Assembly: GCA_910585615.1 (NCBI GenBank)
Contig: CAJUFO010000001.1
Span: 1-64,000, forward strand
Length of the DNA: 64,000 nucleotides
Source of the DNA: an uncultured Acetatifactor sp.
GTDB taxonomy: Bacteria > Bacillota > Clostridia > Lachnospirales > Lachnospiraceae
Direction: 5' to 3'
Within the stretch, counting starts at the first letter, position 1, and each line of letters opens with the position of its first letter. A program made the position numbers and the translations under genes. Of the stretch, positions 50,474 through 59,316 are shown in pieces. The notes below the pieces were generated by a model. That model ran no database searches. It was not told the origin of the DNA and saw only the letters and a program-made list of their open reading frames with translations.

Positions 50474-52036
50474 TTAAATACGCGCACGAATATAGTTTAT
50501 TCCTCTGTAAAGGGATTCCGCAATTTTCCCCATTCCAAAAGCAGCATACAGAATAATGAATATATAATATGGCAGCATATATCTACATTGGCTCTCCCAC
50601 ATGATACAAAAGAGAAAGCCGCCCACAACCGCAATTAACGGAATCCATCCCGTAACCTCAAATAGTACACTTGACCTTCGAAAGAAAAAGCTTACTATAA
50701 AACATAAAAATGAAAGATAAATCAAACTTTGATAATAGTTTGCAAAATTCCAGATGACATCATGGATATCCCCATAATATAAATCTGTAATCCAATCAGG
50801 ATATTCAGACTCCTCATCAAAGGTACTGGTAGCATACAATCCTTCAAAAAGAGGTTCCAGCCACTGCAGTTTGATTTTCCCTGTGAAAAAATATCTGGCA
50901 TAAGCCGGACTGTCCTGAAATTCCTTCAACCGATTCATGATATACCGTTTTCCCACCTCTGTAGCCGTCTCCTTTTCAAATCCGCACTCCTCAAACACCA
51001 TTTGCTGATAGCGATTATATATTCCAGGATTTCCATCCGTTTCCTGTAATCCCATAGCTACCCACAGTATCTTGGGAATTCCGATACCGCTCTCAAATCC
51101 CGATTTCATTTCATACATCCTGTCCACTGCTTTCACGGATCCCCAGGAAACTATCAGAATGCACAGGGCTGCCAAAAGAGGGCGAAAACTGATTGTCTCC
51201 ATGGCAAGCAGCACCATGCCGATTGCCACAGCAATCAATACGATACTGCTGCTTGTCCTGACAAGCAATGCCAAAGCTGCCGCAATACAGGCAATAAAAA
51301 CATACCTTATTTTCAAGTCTTCTTTAAACACAGCTATCGCCCAGAATAAAATCATGCTGAAGCAAATAGATGGCAAATCTCCATACGCATAAGGAAGGTA
51401 TATGATATAAGGCACACAGAACATCATCAACACACAATATAGGATTCTATAAAAAGCCTTCTTTGCCACATGCTTTAAAAAATAATATCCAAAGATAAGT
51501 GTGACAATCATGAAGCATAAATTGAGATATCCTACAATAGAAAAACAGAAATCCCCAAATAAGGAAAAAAGGATTTCATACAAAAAGACAAGTCCTTTCT
51601 GCTGTTCATAAAGCCCTATATATCCCCCCTTTCCAAACATATCATAATCCCCTGCCCGTGCATAAGCAGCTCCCGCAGCTACATTCAACTGATCCCCCTG
51701 AGGATAATATGGATGGCTCCTTAAATAAAAGATTCCTATTACCAAAAGCCAGAAGCACGCTGCCAGAAGCATAATCCCGCACATTTTCTCTTGATCGAAT
51801 CGATTGCAGAGCCTGTGCCATAAAAACAAAAAAAATGTCGACGCTAAACAAGCGATACCGAATGCAAGTACATGAAGCATTGTGGAATCCGGTACTTCAT
51901 AGATTCTCAAATCATAGGATTTTGCGGAATAATAGGAATACCTGATTCCTGTATAAACCAAGTAGGCACCTATGAGCAATAAGAATATCTTCAATATGAA
52001 AACAGCCGCTTGATAAAAAGGCCTGCGAACTCCCAT
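50474..52036 (-). CDS. polytopic membrane protein, possible GT39/GT83-like glycosyltransferase (520 aa)
   Basis: About 11-12 hydrophobic helices with external loops rich in aromatic residues; SHPYYPQGDQLNVAAGAAYARAGD in the first large loop resembles the acidic first loop of PMT/ArnT-type lipid-linked glycosyltransferases. The C-terminal region EYPDWITDLYYGDIHDVIWN is extracellular. Adjacent to a second polytopic protein on the same strand, 25 bases away. Surface-polymer glycosylation is a reasonable guess, not shown. Confidence 0.6.
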   Translation of the reverse strand: MGVRRPFYQAAVFILKIFLLLIGAYLVYTGIRYSYYSAKSYDLRIYEVPDSTMLHVLAFGIACLASTFFLFLWHRLCNRFDQEKMCGIMLLAACFWLLVIGIFYLRSHPYYPQGDQLNVAAGAAYARAGDYDMFGKGGYIGLYEQQKGLVFLYEILFSLFGDFCFSIVGYLNLCFMIVTLIFGYYFLKHVAKKAFYRILYCVLMMFCVPYIIYLPYAYGDLPSICFSMILFWAIAVFKEDLKIRYVFIACIAAALALLVRTSSSIVLIAVAIGMVLLAMETISFRPLLAALCILIVSWGSVKAVDRMYEMKSGFESGIGIPKILWVAMGLQETDGNPGIYNRYQQMVFEECGFEKETATEVGKRYIMNRLKEFQDSPAYARYFFTGKIKLQWLEPLFEGLYATSTFDEESEYPDWITDLYYGDIHDVIWNFANYYQSLIYLSFLCFIVSFFFRRSSVLFEVTGWIPLIAVVGGFLFCIMWESQCRYMLPYYIFIILYAAFGMGKIAESLYRGINYIRARI

Positions 52037-52061
52037 TGTCTCACCCTCCTCCCATAAATAA

Positions 52062-53681
52062 TTACTGCATATTCACGAAATTCATATCACTGATGTAGAC
52101 CGCAAATATATCATTTTCAAATCCAAGCTCCACAATTCCCTCTTCCTGGAACTGTGCTTCGAAAGCATCCTTTTTTGGAATCCTGACTACATATGCAGTT
52201 TTCATTTCTTCAGGAAGATTTGGAGGATACCAATCTGTGGAAGTCAGCCACCAGTACATTTCAAGATTCTCCATTCCATACGAACTTCCCATCGTTACCG
52301 CACCGTCTCTGACCAATGAAATCCTGGATGCGTCCCAAAACTCGGCATAACCATAGGAAATATCTTCCTGAATCAGATAATCCGCCACTTCTTCATATTC
52401 CTTCAGATTATCCGTAACAGTCAATGCATCCACATAAGTATATTTTATGTTCAGGACGGAAAAACAACATATGGCAAACAGGATCAGATTCGCAAACAGA
52501 GACTTTTTTCTACGAAAATAATCAATCATGATTCCAAGAATCAGAGCCGCAATGAACCAGGCCACAAAAAAATAATTCTGGGCCGCTTCTACCGTAGTGA
52601 CTGCCACGATAAATCCTGTAATCCCCAGAGAAGCCGTCAGGATAGAGATGGCTTCCTTCTGTTCTTTTGTGACCATCTCTGTCTTTCGGCGAACCACCAG
52701 ACAGATACCATATCCAACCAGTACCAAAAAAGCCCATACAAGCATCTGCATCACAGAGCCAAAGGAACCGACGGAAGTATTTCCGGCGATTCCGAAACCT
52801 TCCAGGATTGCTGCCGGAATTGTCACAAATACTCTTTCCGCAATTTGTTCAGGAGACAGCAGGAACATTTCATAATTCTTCTGACCTCTATAGACATTCG
52901 ATATCAAAAACGCCAGAGCCAAAGTCCCCACAAATCCCGTGGCATAATAACGTTTCTTAGGGATTCTGTTCGTAAAGCTGTCAGACTCTATGAATAAGAA
53001 AACCGCCTCTGCCGCTATTATCGGGAGTATCAATACCTGCAGGCATCTCTGTCCACCCAGGCACAGGGCAATGGTAAACAGGAATAAAAAGCCCCATGCT
53101 ATGATTTCCATTAATCCTGGTTTGCCATGTTTAAAATTTCCGTTTTTCAAGTGAATGTAAAACATAATTGAAAAAAACATCAATATGCTGTGGATGACAT
53201 AATAATCGGCAAAGAGAAACAATAGAAGCGTCACAAACGGCACAATCTGCCCATCATTGCGCAATCCATTGATCGGCAGGGCAAGAAGAGCCAGAATCGA
53301 TGTCATGACCGCTATATCAGACATTCCGATTCTTTTCAAGAACCAGAAAAAAACTATGATGAATATGGCGCTGACCATTACACAGGAAATCCCTGCCGCC
53401 ATAGTCATGCTGTGGAACACCCCATAGAACAAGGCCATGACAGTAGGCATCCCAACTACCCGGCGTTCTGTGCTGGATATCCAGTTGTCCGGTGTCAAAT
53501 CTTTTTCTGTCCATATCTCTCTGGCCAGCAAAGCCTCCGCCGCTATATCCGAATCTACATGCTGTGCATACTTCATCAGATTCAGATAGAGGAATATGCC
53601 CAGATATATCAGGATAAAAACAAACAAAAAACATTTTAAAGCGAAATTCCGTTTATCTATATTTTGTTTTATTGTTTTCAT
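52062..53681 (-). CDS. polytopic membrane protein, possible glycosyltransferase (539 aa)
   Basis: About 12 hydrophobic helices; the first extracytoplasmic loop contains AQHVDSDIAAEALLAREIW with an acidic D-x-D-like pair as in GT-C enzymes. The C-terminal soluble part is about 130 residues (ADYLIQEDISYGYAEFWDAS). It and the downstream gene share topology, suggesting paralogues acting on an external lipid-linked sugar acceptor. Divergent from the sulfatase gene. Confidence 0.6.
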   Translation of the reverse strand: MKTIKQNIDKRNFALKCFLFVFILIYLGIFLYLNLMKYAQHVDSDIAAEALLAREIWTEKDLTPDNWISSTERRVVGMPTVMALFYGVFHSMTMAAGISCVMVSAIFIIVFFWFLKRIGMSDIAVMTSILALLALPINGLRNDGQIVPFVTLLLFLFADYYVIHSILMFFSIMFYIHLKNGNFKHGKPGLMEIIAWGFLFLFTIALCLGGQRCLQVLILPIIAAEAVFLFIESDSFTNRIPKKRYYATGFVGTLALAFLISNVYRGQKNYEMFLLSPEQIAERVFVTIPAAILEGFGIAGNTSVGSFGSVMQMLVWAFLVLVGYGICLVVRRKTEMVTKEQKEAISILTASLGITGFIVAVTTVEAAQNYFFVAWFIAALILGIMIDYFRRKKSLFANLILFAICCFSVLNIKYTYVDALTVTDNLKEYEEVADYLIQEDISYGYAEFWDASRISLVRDGAVTMGSSYGMENLEMYWWLTSTDWYPPNLPEEMKTAYVVRIPKKDAFEAQFQEEGIVELGFENDIFAVYISDMNFVNMQ

Positions 53682-53847
53682 TTTTTCAAACCCATGTCCC
53701 TTCTGTGGATGATACCTATTTTATCATATTTATATAACGGATAGCAAACAAAATAATATGGACATATGAAAATCAAAGTAAAAAAACAATTGCGGATTTC
53801 AGACCTTTTCAGTATACTGGAAGAAAAGACAAGAAAGGATACAGCCT

Positions 53848-55311
53848 ATGGAAAAGAATTCAAAGAAGAACCGGCTCAACATCCTGCTCATCATGACCGA
53901 CCAGATGCGCGGCGACTGTCTGGGAATCGCAGGCCATCCCGATGTAAAGACGCCATACCTTGACCACCTGGCATCCCTGGGGACACGCTACAGCAATGCC
54001 TACACCGCCTGCCCAAGCTGCATCCCGGCCCGCTGCGCCCTGCACACAGGACTTTCCCAGGAACATCACGGCCGAGTAGGCTATATGGACAGAGTCCCCT
54101 GGGAATATCCCGTCACCATGGCCGGAGAGCTGTCAAAGGCCGGATATTACACCCAATGCGTGGGGAAGATGCATGTCCATCCCCTGCGGAACCTCATGGG
54201 CTTCCACAACATAGAGCTCCACGACGGCTACCTCCATGCCTATCGGAATGCCAACGTGCCCTACGCGGAAAACCAGCGGATTGCCGACGATTATTTCTAC
54301 TGGATGAAGACCCAGATCGGCATCGACAGGGATGTGACGGACGAAGGGCTGGAATGCAATTCCTTCACCGCCAGGCCCTGGATGTATGAGGAAAGACTCC
54401 ACCCCACCAACTGGGTCACGGACAGATCCATCGATTTTCTCCGCCGCAGGGACCGCGCCCGCCCCTTTTTCCTGATGGCATCCTATCTCAGGCCCCATCC
54501 GCCCTTTGACGCACCCCGGTACTTTTTCGACCTCTACCGCAATCAGAATCTGACGCCTCCCGCCATCGGCGACTGGGCGGACGTGGAACGGCTGCAGCGG
54601 CTGGGCAGGCGCAGCGATGCTGATACCGGATCCGTGGATCCGGAGCTCATGCGTCAGGCGCAGATTGGGTATTATGCCTGCATCACCCATCTGGACAATC
54701 AGATAGGACGGCTGGTAGATGCCCTGAAGGACGATGGTTCTTATCAAAATACCGTCATTTTATTTGTGTCAGACCACGGAGAGCTTCTGGGGGACCACTA
54801 CACCTTCCGAAAGACCCGCCCCTATCAGGGAAGCATCCACATTCCCCTGATCATCGCCAACGCGCCGGGCATGGTACCCGGAACGGTATGCACCAGGCTG
54901 GCGGAGCTTCGGGACATCCTGCCCACTTTGGTGGAACTGGCCGGAGGGAAACAGCCGGAGGGAATCGACGGCCTCTCCCTTCTTAAGGAGAACCATCGGG
55001 AATACCTCCACGGGGAGCACAGCGGCGGCGACATCGGAAACCAATATATCGTCACCGGGCAGGACAAGTACTGCTGGTTCATAGAATCCGGAAGGGAACA
55101 GTATTTCCGGCTGGATACGGATCCGAAGGAGTTGCACGACGCGATTGCGGATTCTGACTGCCAGGAGCGGATTTCCTACCTGCGCGGGCTCCTCATCAAA
55201 GAGCTGGCAGGAAGGGAAGAAGGGTACACGGACGGAACCCGGCTGATTCCCGGAAGGAGACAGAAAAGCTGCCTGAGCTTCCTGCCTGCCGTTGACAGCA
55301 TCAGAGGCTAA
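53848..55311 (+). CDS. sulfatase (487 aa)
   Basis: Type I sulfatase. Motif CIPAR at residues 58-62 (C-x-P-x-R) holds the Cys that must be converted to formylglycine. Metal-ligand motifs are IMTDQMRGDCLG and LFVSDHGELLGDHY, and KTRPYQGSIHIPL follows. No signal peptide, so cytoplasmic, unlike most mucin sulfatases. AAAGGA precedes the ATG, and TATACT lies 30 bases further upstream. No formylglycine-generating enzyme is in the window. Its C-terminus converges on the coiled-coil gene. Confidence 0.92.
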   Translation: MEKNSKKNRLNILLIMTDQMRGDCLGIAGHPDVKTPYLDHLASLGTRYSNAYTACPSCIPARCALHTGLSQEHHGRVGYMDRVPWEYPVTMAGELSKAGYYTQCVGKMHVHPLRNLMGFHNIELHDGYLHAYRNANVPYAENQRIADDYFYWMKTQIGIDRDVTDEGLECNSFTARPWMYEERLHPTNWVTDRSIDFLRRRDRARPFFLMASYLRPHPPFDAPRYFFDLYRNQNLTPPAIGDWADVERLQRLGRRSDADTGSVDPELMRQAQIGYYACITHLDNQIGRLVDALKDDGSYQNTVILFVSDHGELLGDHYTFRKTRPYQGSIHIPLIIANAPGMVPGTVCTRLAELRDILPTLVELAGGKQPEGIDGLSLLKENHREYLHGEHSGGDIGNQYIVTGQDKYCWFIESGREQYFRLDTDPKELHDAIADSDCQERISYLRGLLIKELAGREEGYTDGTRLIPGRRQKSCLSFLPAVDSIRG

Positions 55312-55808
55312 GGCTTCTCCCCCTCCCGCATCCTGTCCACAAGTTCTCTTAAGGATTTTGCGATGATGGCCAGCTCCTGCCTGGCCTGGACGGGGTTCCT
55401 GTCTATGTACCCGCTGCTGCTCTCGATTCTGCCGATAATCTTCTCCAAATCCATCAAAGAGGCGTCGCGCCTGCTCCTGGCGCGGTCCCTCTGATGGCGG
55501 CAGACAGTCTCCAGCCTGGAAATCCGCCTCCCTATCACATCCCTCTCGCCGCACAGCTGCCGTATCTGCTCCTCATGGAGGGCTTTCTGCTCCTTTATCC
55601 TCCCTATCTCTTCTTTATATAATACCTCCACCCTCCTGGGGGAGAATACCTTCCTGTCCTCAGGCTCCGAGTCCTGTATGGCCTTCAGATACAGCTCCGC
55701 CTCCTTCACGCGTTCCTCATACTTTTCTATCCGCGCCTGAAGCTCTGCGGCCTCCTCCCGGAATTCCTTCAGCATCTCCTGCAGGGCCTGGTAATCTTCC
55801 TTCTTCAT
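55308..55808 (-). CDS. coiled-coil protein (166 aa)
   Basis: Long heptad-rich helix from residue 3 to about 110 (EDYQALQEMLKEFREEAAEL, ERVKEAELYLKAIQD) followed by a second charged helix. It overlaps rsmG by four bases at its start (ATGA), so the two are co-translated, and overlaps the sulfatase stop by four bases at its end. No known family; possibly a structural or regulatory partner in the origin block. Confidence 0.6.
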   Translation of the reverse strand: MKKEDYQALQEMLKEFREEAAELQARIEKYEERVKEAELYLKAIQDSEPEDRKVFSPRRVEVLYKEEIGRIKEQKALHEEQIRQLCGERDVIGRRISRLETVCRHQRDRARSRRDASLMDLEKIIGRIESSSGYIDRNPVQARQELAIIAKSLRELVDRMREGEKP

Positions 55809-56566
55809 GACGTACCCCGCCTCTCCTGCTTTCCCTCTGTCCCCCGGATAGGCTCCTTGGAGGGCAGTCCGGCCTTCCTGGGATATTTTGCCGGCGTCTT
55901 CTGCACCTTTTCCACCACAACCAGGTTCCGGCGGATATCCGAATCCGGCAGGGTAAATTCCACGCTCTCCCTCAACCTGCCCCCCAGCACGGCCATGGCC
56001 CTCTGGGCATCGGCCACTTCCCCTGCGCCCTTTTCGGATTTGTAGGCAATGAATAATCCCCCCTTTTTCACAAAAGGAAGACAGTACTCCGACAAGGTGG
56101 AGAGGTTCGCCACCGCCCGGGACACACAGAAATCGAAGCCTTCCCTCCCTCTGCCGGGCGCAGCGTAATCCTCCGCTCTGCCATGTACTGCCTCCACATC
56201 GTCGAGCCTAAGCTCCTCTATGGCCGCGTTCAGGAACTGAATCCTCTTGTTCAAGGAATCCAGCAGCGTGACCTTCAGGCCGGGGAAGGCGATTTTCAGG
56301 GCCAGCCCCGGAAACCCCGCTCCTGTCCCCACATCGATCAGGGCATCTCCCCTTCCCGGCCTGCACACCTTCACCAGGGACAGGCTGTCCACGAAATGCT
56401 TTTTCAATACCTCCTGATATTCCGTGATGGCCGTCAGGTTCATCCTGCCGTTCCATTCCAGCAGCAGCTCATAATACCGGAGGAACTGCCCCGTCTGTTC
56501 CCCGGAAAGAGCGATGCCAAACGCCTCAAGATCTCTCTGAAATATCTCCAAATCATACTGAGCCAT
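55805..56566 (-). CDS. rsmG: 16S rRNA m7G527 methyltransferase RsmG (253 aa)
   Basis: S-adenosylmethionine-dependent methylation of G527 in 16S rRNA. VGTGAGFPGLALKIAFPGLKVTLLDSLNKR is the SAM loop, with LVVVEKV near the end of the fold. The start at 56566 follows GAGGTG. About 20 residues past the usual end are a basic tail (KEPIRGTEGKQERRG). The partner gene mnmG is 2.7 kb away here, separated by a chemoreceptor and a (p)ppGpp synthetase. Confidence 0.95.
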   Translation of the reverse strand: MAQYDLEIFQRDLEAFGIALSGEQTGQFLRYYELLLEWNGRMNLTAITEYQEVLKKHFVDSLSLVKVCRPGRGDALIDVGTGAGFPGLALKIAFPGLKVTLLDSLNKRIQFLNAAIEELRLDDVEAVHGRAEDYAAPGRGREGFDFCVSRAVANLSTLSEYCLPFVKKGGLFIAYKSEKGAGEVADAQRAMAVLGGRLRESVEFTLPDSDIRRNLVVVEKVQKTPAKYPRKAGLPSKEPIRGTEGKQERRGTS

Positions 56567-56672
56567 CCAATCACCTCGCCAATCCAAACCCCCACTTGTC
56601 TTCATCCATCTATTATAGGGGAAGGAAACGGATTAGGCAATATAGAAAATTTTTCTGTTTACGTAAATAGAG

Positions 56673-56701
56673 TGGACAGATTGACAATAATCTATTATAA
56701 T
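56673..56701 (+). promoter_or_regulatory. chemoreceptor promoter
   Basis: TGGACA (56673-56678), 17-base spacer, TATAAT (56696-56701), 34 bases before the ATG: a sigma-A-type promoter rather than the sigma-D motif usual for chemotaxis genes. Confidence 0.65.
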
Positions 56702-56735
56702 CAACATATAAAATAAATCTATCCAGGAGGGTAAC

Positions 56736-58484
56736 ATGAAGAATCTAAAAATCAGGACTAAGCTTTTGGCGACCTTCATGCTGGTCATCATACTGTTCAT
56801 AGGGACAGTGGCCATTGCCATCTACGGTCTGCAGGCAAACGCTAACAAATACTCTGAATTTTACAATGTAGAGTATAAGGTGACCAACAATATCATGAGC
56901 ATGCGCCGGGGCCTGCAGATTATCGTGAAGGATCTGGCATTCATCACCATCGAGAGCGATGAATCGAAAAAGGAAAGCTATCAGGATGAGCTTCAGACCG
57001 AATTGACGGCGCTGGAGGAAAATGCCTACTGGCTGTTCGAGAATTTCACAGGGGATTCCCAGTTACTGGATTCCTTTTCCGATTCTATACAAAAGGCCAT
57101 GGAACTGCAGGAGAATGTCATCACCACATCCGAGACGGACAACCTGGAGGCACAGAGGATACTGCTTGAAGAATACCAGCCTCTTGTACAGGAAGCCGTG
57201 AACACCCTGATTCAGATCAGCGCTGTGGAAGAAAAGACGGCGGAGGACAATTTCCTCAGCACGGTAGACATGCAGGAGCTCCTTGTAGCGGCACAGATTG
57301 GCATGGCTGTGGTAGCTTTGATTATCACCATCCTCCTTTCTACATACCTGACCAGATCCATCACCAAGCCCTTACGTCAACTGGAGACAGCGGCGGATAA
57401 GATTGTCAACGGCAATTTCGATATCTCCGTGACCTACGAGTCCAAGGACGAGCTTGGAAGCCTTACCAAGTCCTTTAAGAATATGACCTTCATTCTGGAG
57501 ACCGTCATCTCCGACGCCTCCAGGCTCTTGAGCGAGATGGCGGACGGCAATTTCGATGTCCGCACCAATGCAGAGGAAAGATATGTGGGCAGTCTGCAGA
57601 GCCTGCTTCTGTCCATCCGCAAGCTGAACAAGGACCTGAGCATCACCCTGGGACAGATCAACCAGAGTGCGGATCAGGTGGCATCCGGCTCCGGCCAGGT
57701 ATCCAACGGCGCACAGGCCCTGGCACAGGGCGCTACCGAGCAGGCCGCTTCCGTGGAAGAGCTTGCCTCCACCATCACCAATATCTCCTATCAGGTCAAG
57801 AGCACTGCCGACAATGCCATGGAAGCCAGATCCAAATCCAACACTGCCGGTGGCGAAGCCGAAATCTGCAACAACCAGATGCATGACATGATGGACGCCA
57901 TGGAAGAGATTGCGCGTTCTTCCAATGAAATCAGCAAGATCATCAAGACCATTGAAGACATCGCCTTCCAGACCAATATCCTGGCTCTGAACGCCGCCGT
58001 TGAGGCCGCAAGGGCAGGGGAAGCCGGAAAAGGATTCGCCGTGGTGGCCGAGGAAGTCAGAAGCCTTGCCAGCAAGAGCTCCGTGGCATCCAAGAATACC
58101 GCAGAGCTGATTGAGAGCTCCGTCAATGCCGTCACAAGGGGCACAAAGCTTGCCAACTCCACAGCGGAATCCCTGGTACAGGTGGTGAACCATGTCCGCT
58201 CCGCCTCCACCAAGGTGGACGAGATTGCAAACGCTGCCGAGGAACAGGCAGGCGCCATCGAACAGGTCACCCTGGGTGTGGATCAGATTTCCAGCGTAGT
58301 ACAGACCAACTCCGCTACCGCAGAGGAAAGCGCCGCTGCCAGCCAGGAGCTCTCAGAGCAGGCCTCCACGCTGAAGAGCCTTGTGGCCAAATTCAAGCTG
58401 CGTGAGGAATATATCAAGATGGATTCCCAGACAGGATATACCGGCTACGGCACACCCTCCTCTAACATAATCGATCTGGATTGA
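56736..58484 (+). CDS. methyl-accepting chemotaxis protein (582 aa)
   Basis: TM1 at about 12-34, a four-helix-bundle sensor (35-185), TM2 at about 187-208, HAMP (about 210-262) and a signalling domain whose tip is EDIAFQTNILALNAAVEAARAGE. A long cytoplasmic coil precedes a short tail with no pentapeptide tether. AGGAGG ahead of the ATG. Alone, inserted between rsmG and the (p)ppGpp synthetase; the sensed compound is unknown. Confidence 0.95.
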   Translation: MKNLKIRTKLLATFMLVIILFIGTVAIAIYGLQANANKYSEFYNVEYKVTNNIMSMRRGLQIIVKDLAFITIESDESKKESYQDELQTELTALEENAYWLFENFTGDSQLLDSFSDSIQKAMELQENVITTSETDNLEAQRILLEEYQPLVQEAVNTLIQISAVEEKTAEDNFLSTVDMQELLVAAQIGMAVVALIITILLSTYLTRSITKPLRQLETAADKIVNGNFDISVTYESKDELGSLTKSFKNMTFILETVISDASRLLSEMADGNFDVRTNAEERYVGSLQSLLLSIRKLNKDLSITLGQINQSADQVASGSGQVSNGAQALAQGATEQAASVEELASTITNISYQVKSTADNAMEARSKSNTAGGEAEICNNQMHDMMDAMEEIARSSNEISKIIKTIEDIAFQTNILALNAAVEAARAGEAGKGFAVVAEEVRSLASKSSVASKNTAELIESSVNAVTRGTKLANSTAESLVQVVNHVRSASTKVDEIANAAEEQAGAIEQVTLGVDQISSVVQTNSATAEESAAASQELSEQASTLKSLVAKFKLREEYIKMDSQTGYTGYGTPSSNIIDLD

Positions 58485-58500
58485 GAAAGAATGACGATAG

Positions 58501-58539
58501 AAAAGGTCTGGCATCCCTGAATGGGAGCCAGACCTTTTT
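58501..58539. terminator. bidirectional terminator
   Basis: AGGTCTGGC and GCCAGACCT pair, with AAAA before and TTTTT after, between the convergent chemoreceptor and (p)ppGpp synthetase genes. Confidence 0.85.
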
Positions 58540-58544
58540 CTGTT

Positions 58545-59207
58545 CTATTCCAACGCGCTGATATCCTCATATATCTGCTGCATTTCCACATCCGCCCTGA
58601 ATATGTCCTGGGCGATATTGGTAAGCCTGCTTCTGGTGGAATCCGAGACCGACGCCGTAGTCTTATAGCGGAGCTGATGCTCCAGGCTGGCCCAGAAATC
58701 CATGGCTATGGTCCTCATCTGGATTTCCACCGGAATGATCTGTTTTTCCGAGGAGAGGAAAATCGGAATCGCCACGATCAGATGATAGCTCCTGTACCCG
58801 TTCTTCTTCGGATTGGATATGTAGTCCTTTTCCCTGACGATCAGTAAATCGTCCTGTTGCTTCAGCATGTTCGCAATCGCGTAGATATCATTGATATAAG
58901 AACAGATGACACGAATGCCTCCGATGTCCGTGATCTCATCCCGCATCACTTCATATTCCAGGGGAAGGCCTTTCTGCAGCATCTTGTTGCGGATGCTCTC
59001 CGTCTTCTTGAGCCTGTGGTTGATGTGCTGTATGGGATTCCTGGCCTCCTTGAGTTCGAACTCCTGGCTCAGGTTCTCCAGCTTGGTGCAGATTTCCCGC
59101 ATAGCGCAGGAATAGAGCATGGTCATTTCCTTTATCTGCATAAAAGATACAGGGAAGCCAAGGGGAATGCCGTTGACTTCCATATTTTCATTTTCATTTT
59201 CATTCAT
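58545..59207 (-). CDS. small alarmone synthetase, RelQ-like (220 aa)
   Basis: Single-domain GTP/GDP pyrophosphokinase making (p)ppGpp. The RelA/SpoT synthetase fold is visible: MRDEITDIGGIRVICSYIND, KNGYRSYHLIVAIP and PVEIQMRTIAMDFWASLEHQLRYK (the EhQxRT/E..lRY signature). No hydrolase, TGS or ACT domains. The N-terminal 40 residues are extra and contain an Asn/Glu repeat (MNENENENME). GGAGG precedes the ATG. Confidence 0.93.
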   Translation of the reverse strand: MNENENENMEVNGIPLGFPVSFMQIKEMTMLYSCAMREICTKLENLSQEFELKEARNPIQHINHRLKKTESIRNKMLQKGLPLEYEVMRDEITDIGGIRVICSYINDIYAIANMLKQQDDLLIVREKDYISNPKKNGYRSYHLIVAIPIFLSSEKQIIPVEIQMRTIAMDFWASLEHQLRYKTTASVSDSTRSRLTNIAQDIFRADVEMQQIYEDISALE

Positions 59208-59316
59208 GGATCAGAACCTCCTTACATGTCCCAATTAAAATCAGTATATCATATATTTCTGATCCATAACCGAATCATAACAATAATTAACATACTTTTA
59301 AGGATTTTTAATAATT

